NCBI GenBank assembly: GCA_022749755.1
Contig: CM040442.1
Coordinates: forward strand, 6,546,457-6,610,456
DNA: 64,000 bases
From: Azadirachta indica
Taxonomy: Eukaryota > Streptophyta > Magnoliopsida > Sapindales > Meliaceae
Direction of reading: 5' to 3'
This document shows, piece after piece, positions 48,263 to 60,600 of this stretch; the stretch's first letter is position 1, and every line of letters starts with the position of its first letter. The position numbers and the translations under genes are program-made. Under the pieces are notes generated by a model. It saw only the letters and a list, made by a program, of their open reading frames with translations, had not been told where the DNA came from and searched no databases.

Positions 48263-50251
48263 ATGCTTGCTGCAAGTGAGAATGGTTTGGAGGGAGACCC
48301 AAGATTGAAGGCCATATCAGACTCCATTAGAGTGGTTCCTCACTTTCCAAAACCAGGTGCTTTCTACATGTTTTTGTCTTGAACTTTACCTGTGTTTCCA
48401 TTTGCATGTTTGGTGTTTGATTTTTGGAAGCGTTTTTGTTGTTTCCTAGAAGCAAGGTTTTTGAAAAAAAATGTTTTCTTTTTTGTGGGTTTTGTTTTAG
48501 GAATTATGTTTCGAGACATAACTACGCTGTTGCTTGATCACAAGGCTTTTAAGGATGCTGTGAATATCTTCATTGATCGTTATAAAGATATGGGCATCTC
48601 TGTTGTAGCTGGTATTTTCTCTTCATTGCACTTTCTATTGTTCAAATTCATAGTAGCAGAATTAATATATGTCAAGTTGTGAATTTCTTTTGTGATGTTA
48701 AAGATGAAATGCATTAGTTAAATGCTAGTGGGTATGAATATGATGAGATTTCTATTTTTTATATTGATGACAATAAGTAAACTGTGATTAATTTTTCTGT
48801 TTCTGGGATTTTGTTAACCACATTGACAGTATACTATTGGCTGAAGAGTTTATGTTGGGATAGAGGTCATCTGCCAGCAACTGTGAAATTGAATCATTTG
48901 ATGTTAGGTATAAGTGGGAAGATGAGTGGTAAAATAATATTGCTAGAATGTTGTGACCTCACCAAGTAGAGACTATGTAAGCATTTTTATTTCTCATGGA
49001 ACTTTTTGTGACTTGCTTATGTTTCCAGCTTCTCTTTTGGATCATCATATTGATTCATTTGACTCATGAAACTATACTAATTTTGTTATTCGTATTTCAT
49101 CATGGTGGGGAGACACAAAATTTTGCATTATAAAATCATTTGCACTTTGTGATATGACTGCTCATAAATCAAACTGCATTGCAGGAGTTGAGGCCAGAGG
49201 ATTTCTGTTTGGTCCTTCAATTGCCTTGGCCATTGGTGCCAAGTTTGTTCCTTTGCGCAAACCTCGGAAGTTACCAGGTATGCTATTCAACATGAGTAGT
49301 TGAACCAGTTGGACAAACTTTATCTGGTCTTTCCTGTAGAGAAGTTTGTCATGCAAATTATGGAGACAATTTTAGAAGTTAGTCAATTCATTAGCTGTTA
49401 TGGACTCAGACAAAAACCATGGGTTATCTTCGAGGCTCTGTGTTTCTTTCTACATGTGGTTCAAAATTTTCTTTGTGCCTGCTGATAGATTCAAAATGAT
49501 TATTATTAATATTAAGTTTCCATGAGATGAACTAAAAGCTTTTTATATTTCAATATATAGGAGAAGTCATCTCTGAAGAATACACACTGGAATATGGAAC
49601 TGATTGCTTAGAAATGCATGTTGGAGCTGTTCATTCTAGAGATCGCGCTTTAGTCGTTGATGATTTAGTGGCTACAGGTGGTACACTCTCTGCAGCAGTA
49701 AGGCTGTTAGGTAAGGTCCAAAGGTCCTGCACATTTTTTTCCTTTTTTATGTCTGATCATATTATTCTACACCCCCCTGTTCTAACTAAAATTATATTTG
49801 TTTGCAATTGTTGTTAACTAGAACGCGCTGGAGCTGCAGTAGTTGAGTGTGCTTGTGTTGTTGGGGTGCCCGAGCTTCAGGTATTGCTTAGTAAACTTTG
49901 ATAGATGCATGTCTTTTCATCAATTTAATCTCAAAACCAAGTCAAATCCCTGCAATAATAAGTTTTGGCTTCTTTAGCTTCTACTTCTTATGATGAGCAT
50001 TTGCATTGCATAGTCCTTGTACTTCAAAATACTGTAGGACCAGAACACTGATCTTGTTACGATCAGCCTCAAATCATCTCTGATTTTGATTCAATAAATC
50101 CCTGATTGTTCTCCTAACATTAACTAGTGCAGTATTATTCCTTCTCAGGGTAAACTCATTGTGCCAGCCTAATCTGATGCTTGCATTTTTGCAGGGACAA
50201 TCAAAACTAAATGGAAAGCCCTTGTACTTCCTTGTTGAGGCTCGGCTATAA
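48263..50251 (+). CDS. APT: Adenine phosphoribosyltransferase
   Basis: The enzyme converts adenine and PRPP to AMP in purine salvage. In plants some isoforms also act on cytokinin bases. Six exons are 48263-48356, 48501-48611, 49185-49277, 49561-49710, 49822-49880 and 50195-50251 (TAA), encoding 187 residues, normal for a cytosolic APT. Visible motifs are the N-terminal [18 protein letters not shown], substrate-binding [10 protein letters not shown] and [10 protein letters not shown]. The PRPP loop [14 protein letters not shown] has Asp133 and Asp134. No transit peptide precedes the domain, so a cytosolic location is inferred. The start has an AAGAAATG context, and no earlier in-frame ATG fits. 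Position suggests orthology to Arabidopsis APT2 (recalled as At1g80050, in the same local order), though I name only the family with certainty. Confidence 0.96.
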
Positions 50252-50629
50252 ACAATGATAAATATACAGTATTATTCCATTGTTCGAATGATTCCTTCCA
50301 GTATACAACATTGCTGTAAAATATAATGCTTATTTCAAAGTTATGGCTAACGAAATATGTTGTGATCGCTTGGTTCTTATACCCATATATCATACAATTG
50401 AGACATACATTTAACAGAACAGTTTTTTTAAATTGCAAGATTATTCTCATTTATCACAATTCTCTGGAATGCAATTGCTTTCTGCATCTTTTTTCCAATA
50501 TGTATATTTGAAAGAAATCTGAAGGGGACGTAAAAGATGCTTTACTGCAGTCATATATACAATTCAACCACCAATACAAAAGATTTAAAGAATATAGCTC
50601 AAGAATGGAGCTTTTCATCTACAAAAAAA
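50252..50629. other. Short spacer between convergent APT and CAF1 genes
   Basis: 378 bp holding both 3' UTRs. No other feature is seen. Confidence 0.7.
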
Positions 50630-51544
50630 TCAATATGGTAACCTAGCTAACTGCACAGGAACACAGTAATGAGGTTGCGGAAGCAATGGGCTTCCATGGT
50701 AGACAGTGTTAGGGCAGACCGAAGGACGAATGTAAGGCTGACAACATGGTGGCACCATAATCTTCCGGCGAAATGTCTGAATTCTTGCACTGATCCCATA
50801 CAAACACCCCAAAACAAAGCGATCCTCAATCCGATAAAGCTTCCTCATATGTGCAAACACAGAGGCTGTCAATAGACTATCTGAACCAGCATTATGTGCA
50901 TCACCACATCTCTCCAGATTCAAAATCTTGGCCAATCGGCTTAACCCAATTTCACCTCCCAACAACCCCTCACAGAACCTCGCCATAAACTTGATGTCAT
51001 AGACACTTTCGAAATACCCAGAAGCCAACTTAACAAAATCAAAAACATTTGTTGGCAAAACATTCTGATTCAAGAGTTTAAGCATGTAAGCCAAATCATA
51101 CAACCCATGAAAAGTTACCCACTTCAAATTTTTACTTCTTGATAAAATCTCCAGAAACTTACCCACAAACACACGGCCTTCAATTCCATCTCTCCTGATC
51201 TTCTCAAAATCCAGACCGTTACTAGTTAACAGATCGATGGATGCTTCAACATGTGGGTCTTTCTTCATATCAAAATCAGAGAAATTGAACTCCCACGTAG
51301 AACAGATAATCCCATTAACGTCGGAAAGAGTGATACCCAGTTGGATAATCTTCATCCGATCGACATTAAACTTCAAGTCTTCATAGCGCACCGCCTCTGG
51401 CGCATTTCTCGCCGTATTTCGGAGAAAGCCCGGAAATTCAGTGTCGACAGACAGAAAATTGAATCTGTTCAAACACTGGCCGAAGAAGAATATTTCTTCG
51501 TCAAGATTAGAACTCCAAACTTCCCTTATGTTCACCCTGAACAT
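50630..51544 (-). CDS. CAF1-type poly(A) ribonuclease (CCR4-associated factor 1 homologue)
   Basis: CAF1 (POP2) shortens mRNA poly(A) tails as the catalytic nuclease of the CCR4-NOT complex. This is an intronless gene of 304 residues, a common state for plant CAF1s. It starts at the ATG at 51544; upstream in-frame codons lack ATG. The DEDD nuclease residues are all present: FLSVDTEFPG (Asp34, Glu36), VTFHGLYDLAYML (Asp150) and AHNAGSDSLLT (His217, Asp222). Between them, MKIIQLGITLSD and CSTWEFNFSDFD match the family. Some usually invariant positions differ: FHSGYDFGYL is FHGLYDLAYM here, and HQAGSD is HNAGSD. This places it in a divergent plant subgroup rather than among the most conserved CAF1s. 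A C-terminal tail of about 40 residues, rich in Pro, Cys and Tyr, follows the domain. It probably still cuts RNA, but this is inferred. Confidence 0.93.
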   Translation of the reverse strand: MFRVNIREVWSSNLDEEIFFFGQCLNRFNFLSVDTEFPGFLRNTARNAPEAVRYEDLKFNVDRMKIIQLGITLSDVNGIICSTWEFNFSDFDMKKDPHVEASIDLLTSNGLDFEKIRRDGIEGRVFVGKFLEILSRSKNLKWVTFHGLYDLAYMLKLLNQNVLPTNVFDFVKLASGYFESVYDIKFMARFCEGLLGGEIGLSRLAKILNLERCGDAHNAGSDSLLTASVFAHMRKLYRIEDRFVLGCLYGISARIQTFRRKIMVPPCCQPYIRPSVCPNTVYHGSPLLPQPHYCVPVQLARLPY

Positions 51545-53690
51545 TCTTTTCAACTCGCACAAACAACCAGATTAGATTACTAGAAGAGAAAAATAATTCG
51601 CGGGTTGAGAAATCTTTGATGAATTTGTCAAAATTAACAACTGGGATTGCTTTGATTTGAAGCAGAGAGTCGAGAAACAGAGAAGATAGCTGATTCGAAG
51701 AGAGAGATATTTTTTGATTTTCTTCAAACAACTGAAACTAGGCAAGTTAGAAGTTGCTTAGAAGAGAAATATGCGTATAGCTGTCAACTTGTGGCGCAAT
51801 TTTTCTTCCCGCTCTAAATGACCGTTGGCTCGTTTTAAATTTTAGACTATGAAATAAAACTAACCGTTTTTTCTTTTATTATTCATTCCTTGACGTACAC
51901 GTTTTTTGTATTTAAAAAAAAATGTATTACTTTTAATTTATACATTTTTTGCAATTATTTAAAAATTCATTAAAATGATTATTAAAAATCATCCTCATTT
52001 TTTCCTAAACCATATCTCATATGGTTCATTATTTACAAAAATGAAAACAAAACTAATCTACTAAATTTCTTGTAATTCGTTAATTACCATTATAAACACA
52101 AACAATTATAGTCTTTTTCATAGGATTTTTTTAACTTATTGTTATTGGACTTGTATTCTCATGCCATATCAATGAAATTGGCAAGTTTGAATTATTAATT
52201 TGCTTCTTTAATTTCATAATTAAAAAAAATTCTATAAATCCAAGCCAAAAAAAAAGATAAACATATAATAAAGTTTCAAGTATTAAATAAAGGGTATATC
52301 ATAAAAAATTATATAATAATATGTTAAATAAATTTAAAAACATAAGCTCTTATAAGTTTTTTTAGTTATGTATAAATTATTTTTATTTTATTTATAAAGT
52401 ATTTTTGTTGTCGAAACTAAAAACAAAAACATTCATAATATTGATTTGCATGAATTCTACAAAAATTGTATAAAGGAGTCTCGTCTACTTAAAGTTAGAT
52501 TGATGCCATGAACAAATTTCTTCCAAAACATCACTTTCAAACATCTTCTTAAAAATATATTAAAAATTTTAAATTAATTTTTAAAATTTTTTTAAATTAA
52601 TACAAATGTATGAAAAAATAATAAAATTTAAGTTTACTCTAATATGTTAAAATTCTTTATTAAAATTAGAAAAATTATGCTGCTGATAATTTTTTTTTTA
52701 TAAAAAGTTATGAGTTTGAAGTAAAAAGAGATAGAAAAAAAGCGATTATGAACCAAAAATTTAAGTAAAATTTTTTTTCGTCTATGCTACATATTTTAAG
52801 ACATATAGAGGTGAAATTTGTGCAATAAAATCTATCGAAAACTTTAGGTTAACTAGATAAAAATTAGTAATACATGACTCAACTAAGACTTAAAAATATA
52901 TATATATTTTTGTTAGTATTACAATAAGTTTATGGTTATATGTACATACATACCTATTATTCTTTTTAAATATAAAAGAAATATGTCAAATTCATTGACT
53001 ACCTCAAATTCGTAAGTCATTATTAAATTTGGGTGTTATTTCGATGGCCAATAGAATTTAAATAACCCTTATTTTTATCTTTTTCGGTATTCTTTTGATG
53101 TTTCATCTTGAGAAGTCATTTATTCCTGCACAGATGAAAAAATTTAGAGTTTATTAAAATAAATTATTAAATAAATATATTGTATCTATTTTGCAAAATT
53201 TTGGTATCTAACAATTATGTTGTTTGTAATATAAACTACCATTTTATAAGAATATAATAAATAAAAGTGAATTCTTATTAAAGCAAATGATATTAATTTA
53301 AAATTAAATAATTTAATCGGTCAAATTATAAGGACAAAATAGTCTTTTTAGTCTAACTAAAATGCATTAATACATATATATTATTTTTATGACCGTTGAC
53401 GTTTTAACTTAAAACAAAAACCCTAAAACTAAAATATAAAAAATAAAAAAATAAAAAATAAAAAATAAATCCCACCGCACTGCTTTTCTTGTCCGTGCAG
53501 CTATAAATACAAGCACAAGAAATCATAAACCTCAAAGAAATCCTCTTGCCCGAGGAAGAATCAAAGGAAGGATCAAAGAATAAATATCCGGAATACGAAG
53601 TAAACTGTTAGAATTTTATTCTTATTTTCTTTTTCGTGTGTTTTTGTTATTTCATCAATCAATCGAGAGTTCTCGAGAATCGGGGCAGCG
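51545..53690. other. AT-rich divergent spacer between CAF1 and CUE genes
   Basis: About 2.1 kb. The first 250 bp is the CAF1 leader and proximal promoter. The centre is AT-rich with A and T runs and no coding signal. The last 200 bp holds the core promoter and leader of the CUE gene. Confidence 0.6.
53502..53508 (+). promoter_or_regulatory. TATA box of the CUE-domain gene
   Basis: TATAAAT follows a GC-richer stretch 189 bp before the ATG at 53691. This predicts a leader of about 150 bases. Confidence 0.6.
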
Positions 53691-56089
53691 ATGGCCGCGG
53701 CTGTTTGTGGAAATAAAAGATCTTTTTTTGAAGATATTCCTTCTTCGCCGCCGGTTTCCAAGCGCCTCCGTTGCGGCTCGGCCTCTCCTTCTCCTTCTAA
53801 GCTCACGCCACTGCAGCTCTTCGATCGACTCCGAGCCCTTTTTCCTCACCTCGAACCCCAGGTATCTCTTTCTCACATAAATTGAACTTTAGGTCTATCT
53901 GTTTTGTATGTACTAATTTGCTGATCTGAAGCTTAGATTGTTGGTGTAAAGCAACTGAATTGCAATACAGATATACTTTAGGTTTTTGAAAACAATTAAG
54001 AATAATAATAGTCTTAGGTAATGAAGTTAAATATCCTGTTGATAAATTTTGAAACTAGTCCACATTGTAACTCGAAATTTTGGAATTTTTTGAATCATCC
54101 GCTAATATCTTTTTATAGGTTTCTCTTTTGCTCTCTAGCTATTGTTGGTGAAGAAACTGTGGAATATAAATTTTGATGTTCAATGATTTTCACAGATAAG
54201 TATGTATGTGTTTATGTAATTTGACGATGTTTTGTTTAGTACATGGTCCGGTTGCTGCTAAAACTGGGACTTCCTCAGGGGTGTTATTAAGTATTTTATG
54301 TTTTCAATTTGTGATGGGTATTCAAAAAGAATGGTAATAATGAAGTGAATCATATCAAATACCTGATTGGGAGATTTTCGGTTCATCTTTGTGCTCATAC
54401 TTTCATGATATTACATTGCAGCTTCTTGAGAGAGCTCTGGAAGAATGTAATGATGATCTGGATTCTGCGATCAAGAAGCTGAATGGACTTTGTTCAGGTG
54501 AAGATGAGGCAAAGTTGGGTTTTAATGAAGAAATGGGCAGAAATTCTACTCCAGGTATGCTGTTACATAATATCTATATTGATTGGGATGGATGTTTTTT
54601 ATTGTTTACCTGATGTGTCCGCCTTAGCACATACTTCTCTCAAATAATAGGGATTTAATTCTTATTGAAGTATTGATATGCAAGTTGATATAACCTTTTT
54701 TCCCTTTTCTAGAAAATCCTCTAATAAGAACTTGATTGTGTTCGCGGCTTATTTAACCCTTGTGATAATACCACTGCAGTACGATATGTTGATGCACTAC
54801 TGTTACCATTGCTCAATTTTTTTGGATGACTGTGCATTAATATTGGTCAAGATCATATTTATTTTTGTTATTTCAAGATTATTTTACTTTCATAGATATT
54901 AAGTTCACTATTTAACAAACGGCTCCCTGCCCCATGAATCAAGGTAGGCAGCAACGAGCTGGTATCCCCCTCCCCAAGAAGCAAATAGGGTATCTTTTTT
55001 TTAGTCTTTCAGCTGCCATGCTTATATCTTGCATTTTGCTGTGTCTTTTGTTGGTTTGTGCAATATAATATGGTCCTGCTTCTCTAGTCAAGGTTTCATT
55101 AAGATATTGTGGTCCTGCTTACTTCTAGAATTTCCACGGCTGGAGGGGGTAATTTAGCCTTCAAACAAGAAACATGATTACAGAATAACCAGTGTGAACT
55201 TATGTTTTTGTCAAATGTTTCTGTTTTCTCATCTGCTAAGATGTTTTCCAATTAATAAAAATCTCATAGAGCTATGCAAAATTGGCAGGTAGAATTGCTG
55301 GAAATGAAAATACTTCTGCTTCTGAGCTTCCATCGGATTCAAGCAAGATTCCAGAAAACGGTGCAGAATGGGTGGACTTGTTTGTGGCAGAAATGACGAC
55401 TGCCACTAGTATGGATGATGCAAAAGCCCGTGCCTCAAGATTGCTAGAGATTTTAGAGAAATCCATCATGGCAAGAGCTGCTGATGGAGCAGCTGAAAAT
55501 CTCCAAAAGGTTGGTATCTGTTATTTAATTAACTTAAATAACTATGAATTTGATCTGTCTGTAGCGGTTGATAATGTAGTTATGCTTAGTAACTTGAAGA
55601 TAGGTTACTATACAATTGGTTTCTTGTAATATTCATGCTTATTTGAGTCATGGTGTTTGACACGCAAAAGTTCTATCAATTCCTTAACTTCTGAGCACAT
55701 TATAATGCATAAGAAGCAAAAATCTATGAAGCTCTGAGATAGAATATCATTTTTCTGTGATTTAAGCTTTGTATTAGTTGCAAATGTATTCTTCCAGGCG
55801 TATATTACAATATTCTTTCATTTGTCAGGAAAATATGATGATGAAGGAACACATTGAAGCATTGATACGAGAGAATTCGATCCTTAAACGTGGTGTGGCT
55901 ATTCAACATGAACGCTTGCAAGAGTATGAAAGCAGAAACCGAGAAGTGCAACAATTGAAACAGTTGGTTTCTCAGTACCAGGAACAGTTGAGGACCTTGG
56001 AAATAAACAACTATGCCTTGTCAATGCGCTTAAAACAGGCTCAGCAAAGCAGCTCTATCCCTGGTCGTTTCCATCCTGATGTCTTCTAA
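53691..56089 (+). CDS. CUE-domain protein with a C-terminal coiled coil
   Basis: CUE domains bind mono-ubiquitin. This plant protein is otherwise uncharacterised as far as I know. Four exons are 53691-53861, 54422-54554, 55289-55509 and 55829-56089 (TAA), giving 261 residues. The N-terminus has a basic nuclear-signal-like patch (SKRLRCG). The CUE domain is at about 36-78 (LQLFDRLRALFPHLEPQLLERALEECNDDLDSAIKKL), including the usual F-P and the di-leucine end. A middle helical segment follows (WVDLFVAEMTTATSMDDAKARASRLLEILEKSI). The last exon is a strong coiled coil with heptads of Leu, Val and Ile (LIRENSILKRGVAIQHERL and on). It is probably a dimer that links ubiquitin to some partner, which is inference. 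The likely Arabidopsis counterpart is At1g80040 (recalled). Confidence 0.9.
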
Positions 56090-56917
56090 TAAAGAGTTCA
56101 GCCTATGGAGATGGATTAGCACCTACTCATGTATTCACAAAGGAAGTATGAATAGAATAATTCAGAAAATTGTAAAAGAGAAAATGATAGAAAGTTCAGT
56201 TGTAATTTCTTTTCTTTGGTTTGTTTTATGAAATCAAAATGCGAGTCATGAACATCTTAATGTAAGGTGTTAGTATTTTTCTATTTTTAATGTTTCCCTA
56301 ATTTAATTGAAAATTTTCCGCTGAAACGTACTATATATTGTAGAACAAATGGTGTAAATTTTTATTTATTTCATTTTCTAAAAGAATTATTTTTTAAAAT
56401 TAACTATATATTTGAAAATTACGAACTATGTATTAATGATTACAATATTTTGATATATTTTTACAATATTAAAAAAAATTCTAATAAACTATAATGCCCA
56501 CAAAATATATTTTTACCGATATAAAATATGAAATATCTAAATCATCAACACTTTTATGATTGGATTAATATAAAAAGAAAGGAAAATATCTTTTTACCCT
56601 TTCTCATAATACTGGAAAAAAGAAAAAGAAAAAAATATAACACACTTAAAAGAACTAAAAGTACTGGCTAGAATTGTAAACGTGTAGTATATTATATTAT
56701 ATATGTATGTGGGAAAATCACACCACACATATTTTGGTACATAGTTGAGTCTTCCCGTTCCCCCTATTCCCCTTTCGTCATTCTATTGCTCTCTCTCAAT
56801 CAGATTACTGGAAAAAATCAATCATCATGACGATTGCAATTACACATCATTTCTTCTCCGTTTACTTTTAGGCAATTCATCGAACACTTTGTAACGTAAT
56901 ATACTTCTTCATTTGCA
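56090..56917. other. Spacer and promoter of the plastid DnaJ gene
   Basis: About 830 bp of 3' UTR, AT-rich DNA and a CT-rich leader (from about 56750). No other feature is evident. Confidence 0.6.
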
Positions 56918-57544
56918 ATGGTGTCCACTGTTACAACTCTTTATCTCCTTCCTTCTTCTCTCAACTTTCACCATTCATCCACTTCAGCTGCTTCTTCATC
57001 TTCTTCGTTCTTGAACGGTGGGACCCAGCTCAGGTCCCACAAGAACTTTGCTTCTGTTAGTTTAACTGTTGATTCTTCTACTTTTGGTGCCTCGAAGTTC
57101 AATAATGCTAGGGACTCCGCTCGACGGTTTGGCCGGATAGTGGTTTCTGCTTCTGGGGATTACTATGCCACTCTTGGTGTCCCCAAGTCTGCTAGTAGCA
57201 AAGAAATTAAAGCGGCTTACCGGAAATTAGCTCGTCAGGTGAGTAATTGGATTGGGTTGTTCTTTTTTTTTTTTTTCCCGGGTTTGGTACTTTTTGGTTT
57301 TCTTTGGTGGTTTGTTTGGTTTCTGAGAACATGGAGGAAACGATAAGAGAAGAAATGTGAAGTTGATATTTGAAACATTGCTATAAGCTTGCTGTGTGTA
57401 GGCCGTTTATTTTTCCTTTCTATACTTGGGATTTTATTTGGGAGAGTGTTTGGTTTTTTAGAATATCTGGAGATTATAAAAAAAAAAGGGAAGATTCTGA
57501 TTTGGTGCAATTAGCTAAGTGGGTTTTTGAAATATTGGAGCAAT

Positions 57545-57608
<64 letters not shown>

Positions 57609-60600
57609 GTTTACTTATATTTGAATCGTTCTCACTGATCAATCAAAAATGGTAGAGTAATTGGAAGAAACTTTTAAGTGGGTGTGTGACATAAGATACG
57701 GTCAAGCAACTATTTTAGATTATGATAATGACTTAAATTTCTATGTTTTTCTGGTTGATTTTGTTTGCACAGTCTCTCAGACCAGAGAGAGAATATAGTT
57801 GGTTATGCTTTGTTTAGTTTCCCGTGTTTATGTGTTTCTTTTGTTGAAAACTTGATTGGTGAATGGGAACTTTTGGATGTTGGATCACAGCAAGTGTGCA
57901 GTCTAGGACTTCAGTTTATTATTGGATTAAGGAGATCCTTGGATTACAATTTTGTGATATTAAGCAATCAGCATTGTTTCTGGTATTGGCATTTGGGAGG
58001 AAGAGTGTGATTTGGGGTGACAGCAGCGCTTCCTTTTAGCAATTTTGATGCTACAAACGAGTTTCATTTTTTTAACTGTGTTTCTTTTTAAAGAACATGT
58101 TGGTGTTACTGTTTCATCATTGGTTTTTGCAACTTGTGGATTAAAGTTTTTTGCTACCTCAGCAATTGTAAATTTATTGTTGGTGTTCTTGGCCCTTACC
58201 TCTCGCTGTATGTATTCTGGGGTATTTTTTTTCTCCAGCAAAGGAAACTCGACTATTTGTGGTTGGCTACATGAATCTCATTCATCAATTAGATAAATGT
58301 ATGCCATCCTTGGTGTTATCATGAAAGCTAGAGTGATACTCCAGTCTTTTAGGCCCTTTATTTAACTGATCCAATGTGGCATAATTTTGGGTCAAATTTG
58401 TCTCCTATTGGGGGATACATTCTTAGAGAACCAGATTTTTGTGTTTTTCTCTCTGCTTGCCTATAAACACATAATATTAATTTAACCGACAATGCATTCA
58501 ACCAATTTTTTTTTCTCATTCTCCTCATTATCCTAACTTCTTACTTTGTATGTTAATTTCAAGTACCATCCTGATGTCAACAAGGAACCTGGAGCAACGG
58601 AGAAGTTTAAGGAGATAAGTGCTGCCTATGAGGTAAGCGTAAGAATTTTAAACCAACATTTGTTTTTAAATATTTTGATGGATTCATATTTCCTTAGCCA
58701 ACGTACTTGTAGCATCTTCAAGACATGAGGTTTGATCCATTTATTCATGGTAGGAGGATGGCTTTTCATGTAGATTATCTACTATTGATCATGTCCTTGT
58801 ATATCTTCGTCTAGAATTCTCCATGTCATATTCCTATTGTTGCAACTCAGTGGAATCTTTAGGTTTCAACTTTTGTTTCTTTATGTTACTGAAATTATTG
58901 TTAATCAAATCTGGATGGTTTTAACAGTACACTGGTTCTTGATGCTGGATTTTAGAGTATGCGTCTGCTACTCTGTTAGCTTTCAGATTTCTAGAATTAA
59001 AACCTAGCTGCGGACTCAGGTTGCTAGGTTAGGTTAACTATCAGTCCTGATTTCTTGTTCATATATGTGATGGTATTTCTATGCTGTCTTCAGTTTTGAA
59101 CTGAATTAAAATACTTCCGTGATCTTGCCACTTTAGAATTCAGGTCAAGTATACATGTGGTTCTCAGCTTGTTATGTGCTTGTGTCTATGCTGATGCAAA
59201 CATGGATGATGTGAAGTAAAATCTAAACATTATAGTTAATGAGGAGAAGTGGTGAAATCTGTACTATTTTATAAAGCAAAGCCAAAATCTCTGTCCAGGC
59301 CAAATTGACTAGATGAAAACTTTTGATGGACTAGGTTCCAGATTCATGATTTTGATTGAGTTACTGCAGATATTGTTTGAGCTACAATGTAAGTTTTTTG
59401 AGCTGCAATGAACTTTTCTCTTTTGTAAATTTGACTGCTTTCTTTGATTTACTAACTGCATTGTAGTGTTTTATAAAACCCCAGTTGTCTACACTTATAT
59501 TTTTGGTGTTTTCTCCTTTGTTACAGTCTCAATGTTATGAACTATGAATGTGGTTATGTAGTCTTGCATAGAAGACAGATTTTTTTTTTTTTTAAAATCC
59601 TTTCCTATTTTCTTTTTCTTTCATCTCCCTTGGTATTGGCAAATTGGTTGGTTGTAAAAAGAGAAACCTCATAATGAATTGACATTTGTTTCCAATGTAT
59701 TTTCATATACATCAATGCTAACCACATGCTTATTTTATATTGTTGAAATATTAAAGATTTGGTCCATGTATCCAATATACCTCACAAAAGTTTTGTGGTG
59801 ATATTGATAATAAGTATTGTATTGAACTGATTTCCAGTTTGTGAAGTATAGCTTATGGCAATATTTTCCTGCAAATTATCCTTTGATAATTTTCAAGGCA
59901 ATTATTTCTATAACCATTTTGGTAGAAGATGCTACATATCTCTATTGTCACTTATGTTAAGGACACCTTTCTGGGAATTATTTGTAGCACAAAGTTATCA
60001 TAATTGGTCATGTTCAAGTTTCTTGTCCTTGTCATTCTTGGCTCTATCCCAACCCTTTTTAGTGGTGTCACTGCGAATACTCACCTGATGTGCATGAATT
60101 TGTTTCTTCTGTTATATTCAGATTCTAAAATGTTCAGGAAATTTTTTTTTTTAAAGAAAATTTCCTTTACTTCTATATAATCTCTTTGAAGTTTTTTGCT
60201 TTATCATATTGTCTTTTGAATTCTGAAGTACAACACTGTCAGGTGCTATCAGATGACAAAAAGAGGGCTTTGTATGATCAATATGGTGAAGCTGGTGTTA
60301 AAAGTACTGTAGGTGGAGGATCAAGTGCTTATACGGTACTACATCTTCTTGTATATTCATTCTTTAATCTTTTGCGCTTACAATAAACGGGGAATAAAAC
60401 GTGCCTTATCCTTGAAAAATAAATAACTTGCTGTGGAGCTTCTGTTGGCAAGGTTCTCTTCCTTTGACTAACCACTTGCTATATCTCACCTCATGTTAAT
60501 CAAATTACCTCCTTTCTCGATAACTTAACACTTTGTGATACCTTTGTGGGAGCACTACCTTACCCATTGTCCACCTGTGGTGCTCTCAACTGCTCTTTAA

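Noticed and set aside
54901..55000. GC-richer patch in CUE intron 2 suspected to be a transposon piece
   Set aside because: No open frame, terminal repeat or second copy in the window supports it, so it is left as ordinary intron sequence.
57960..58296. Short frames on both strands in DnaJ intron 1
   Set aside because: They lie inside a clear intron between in-phase exons and carry no recognisable protein content.
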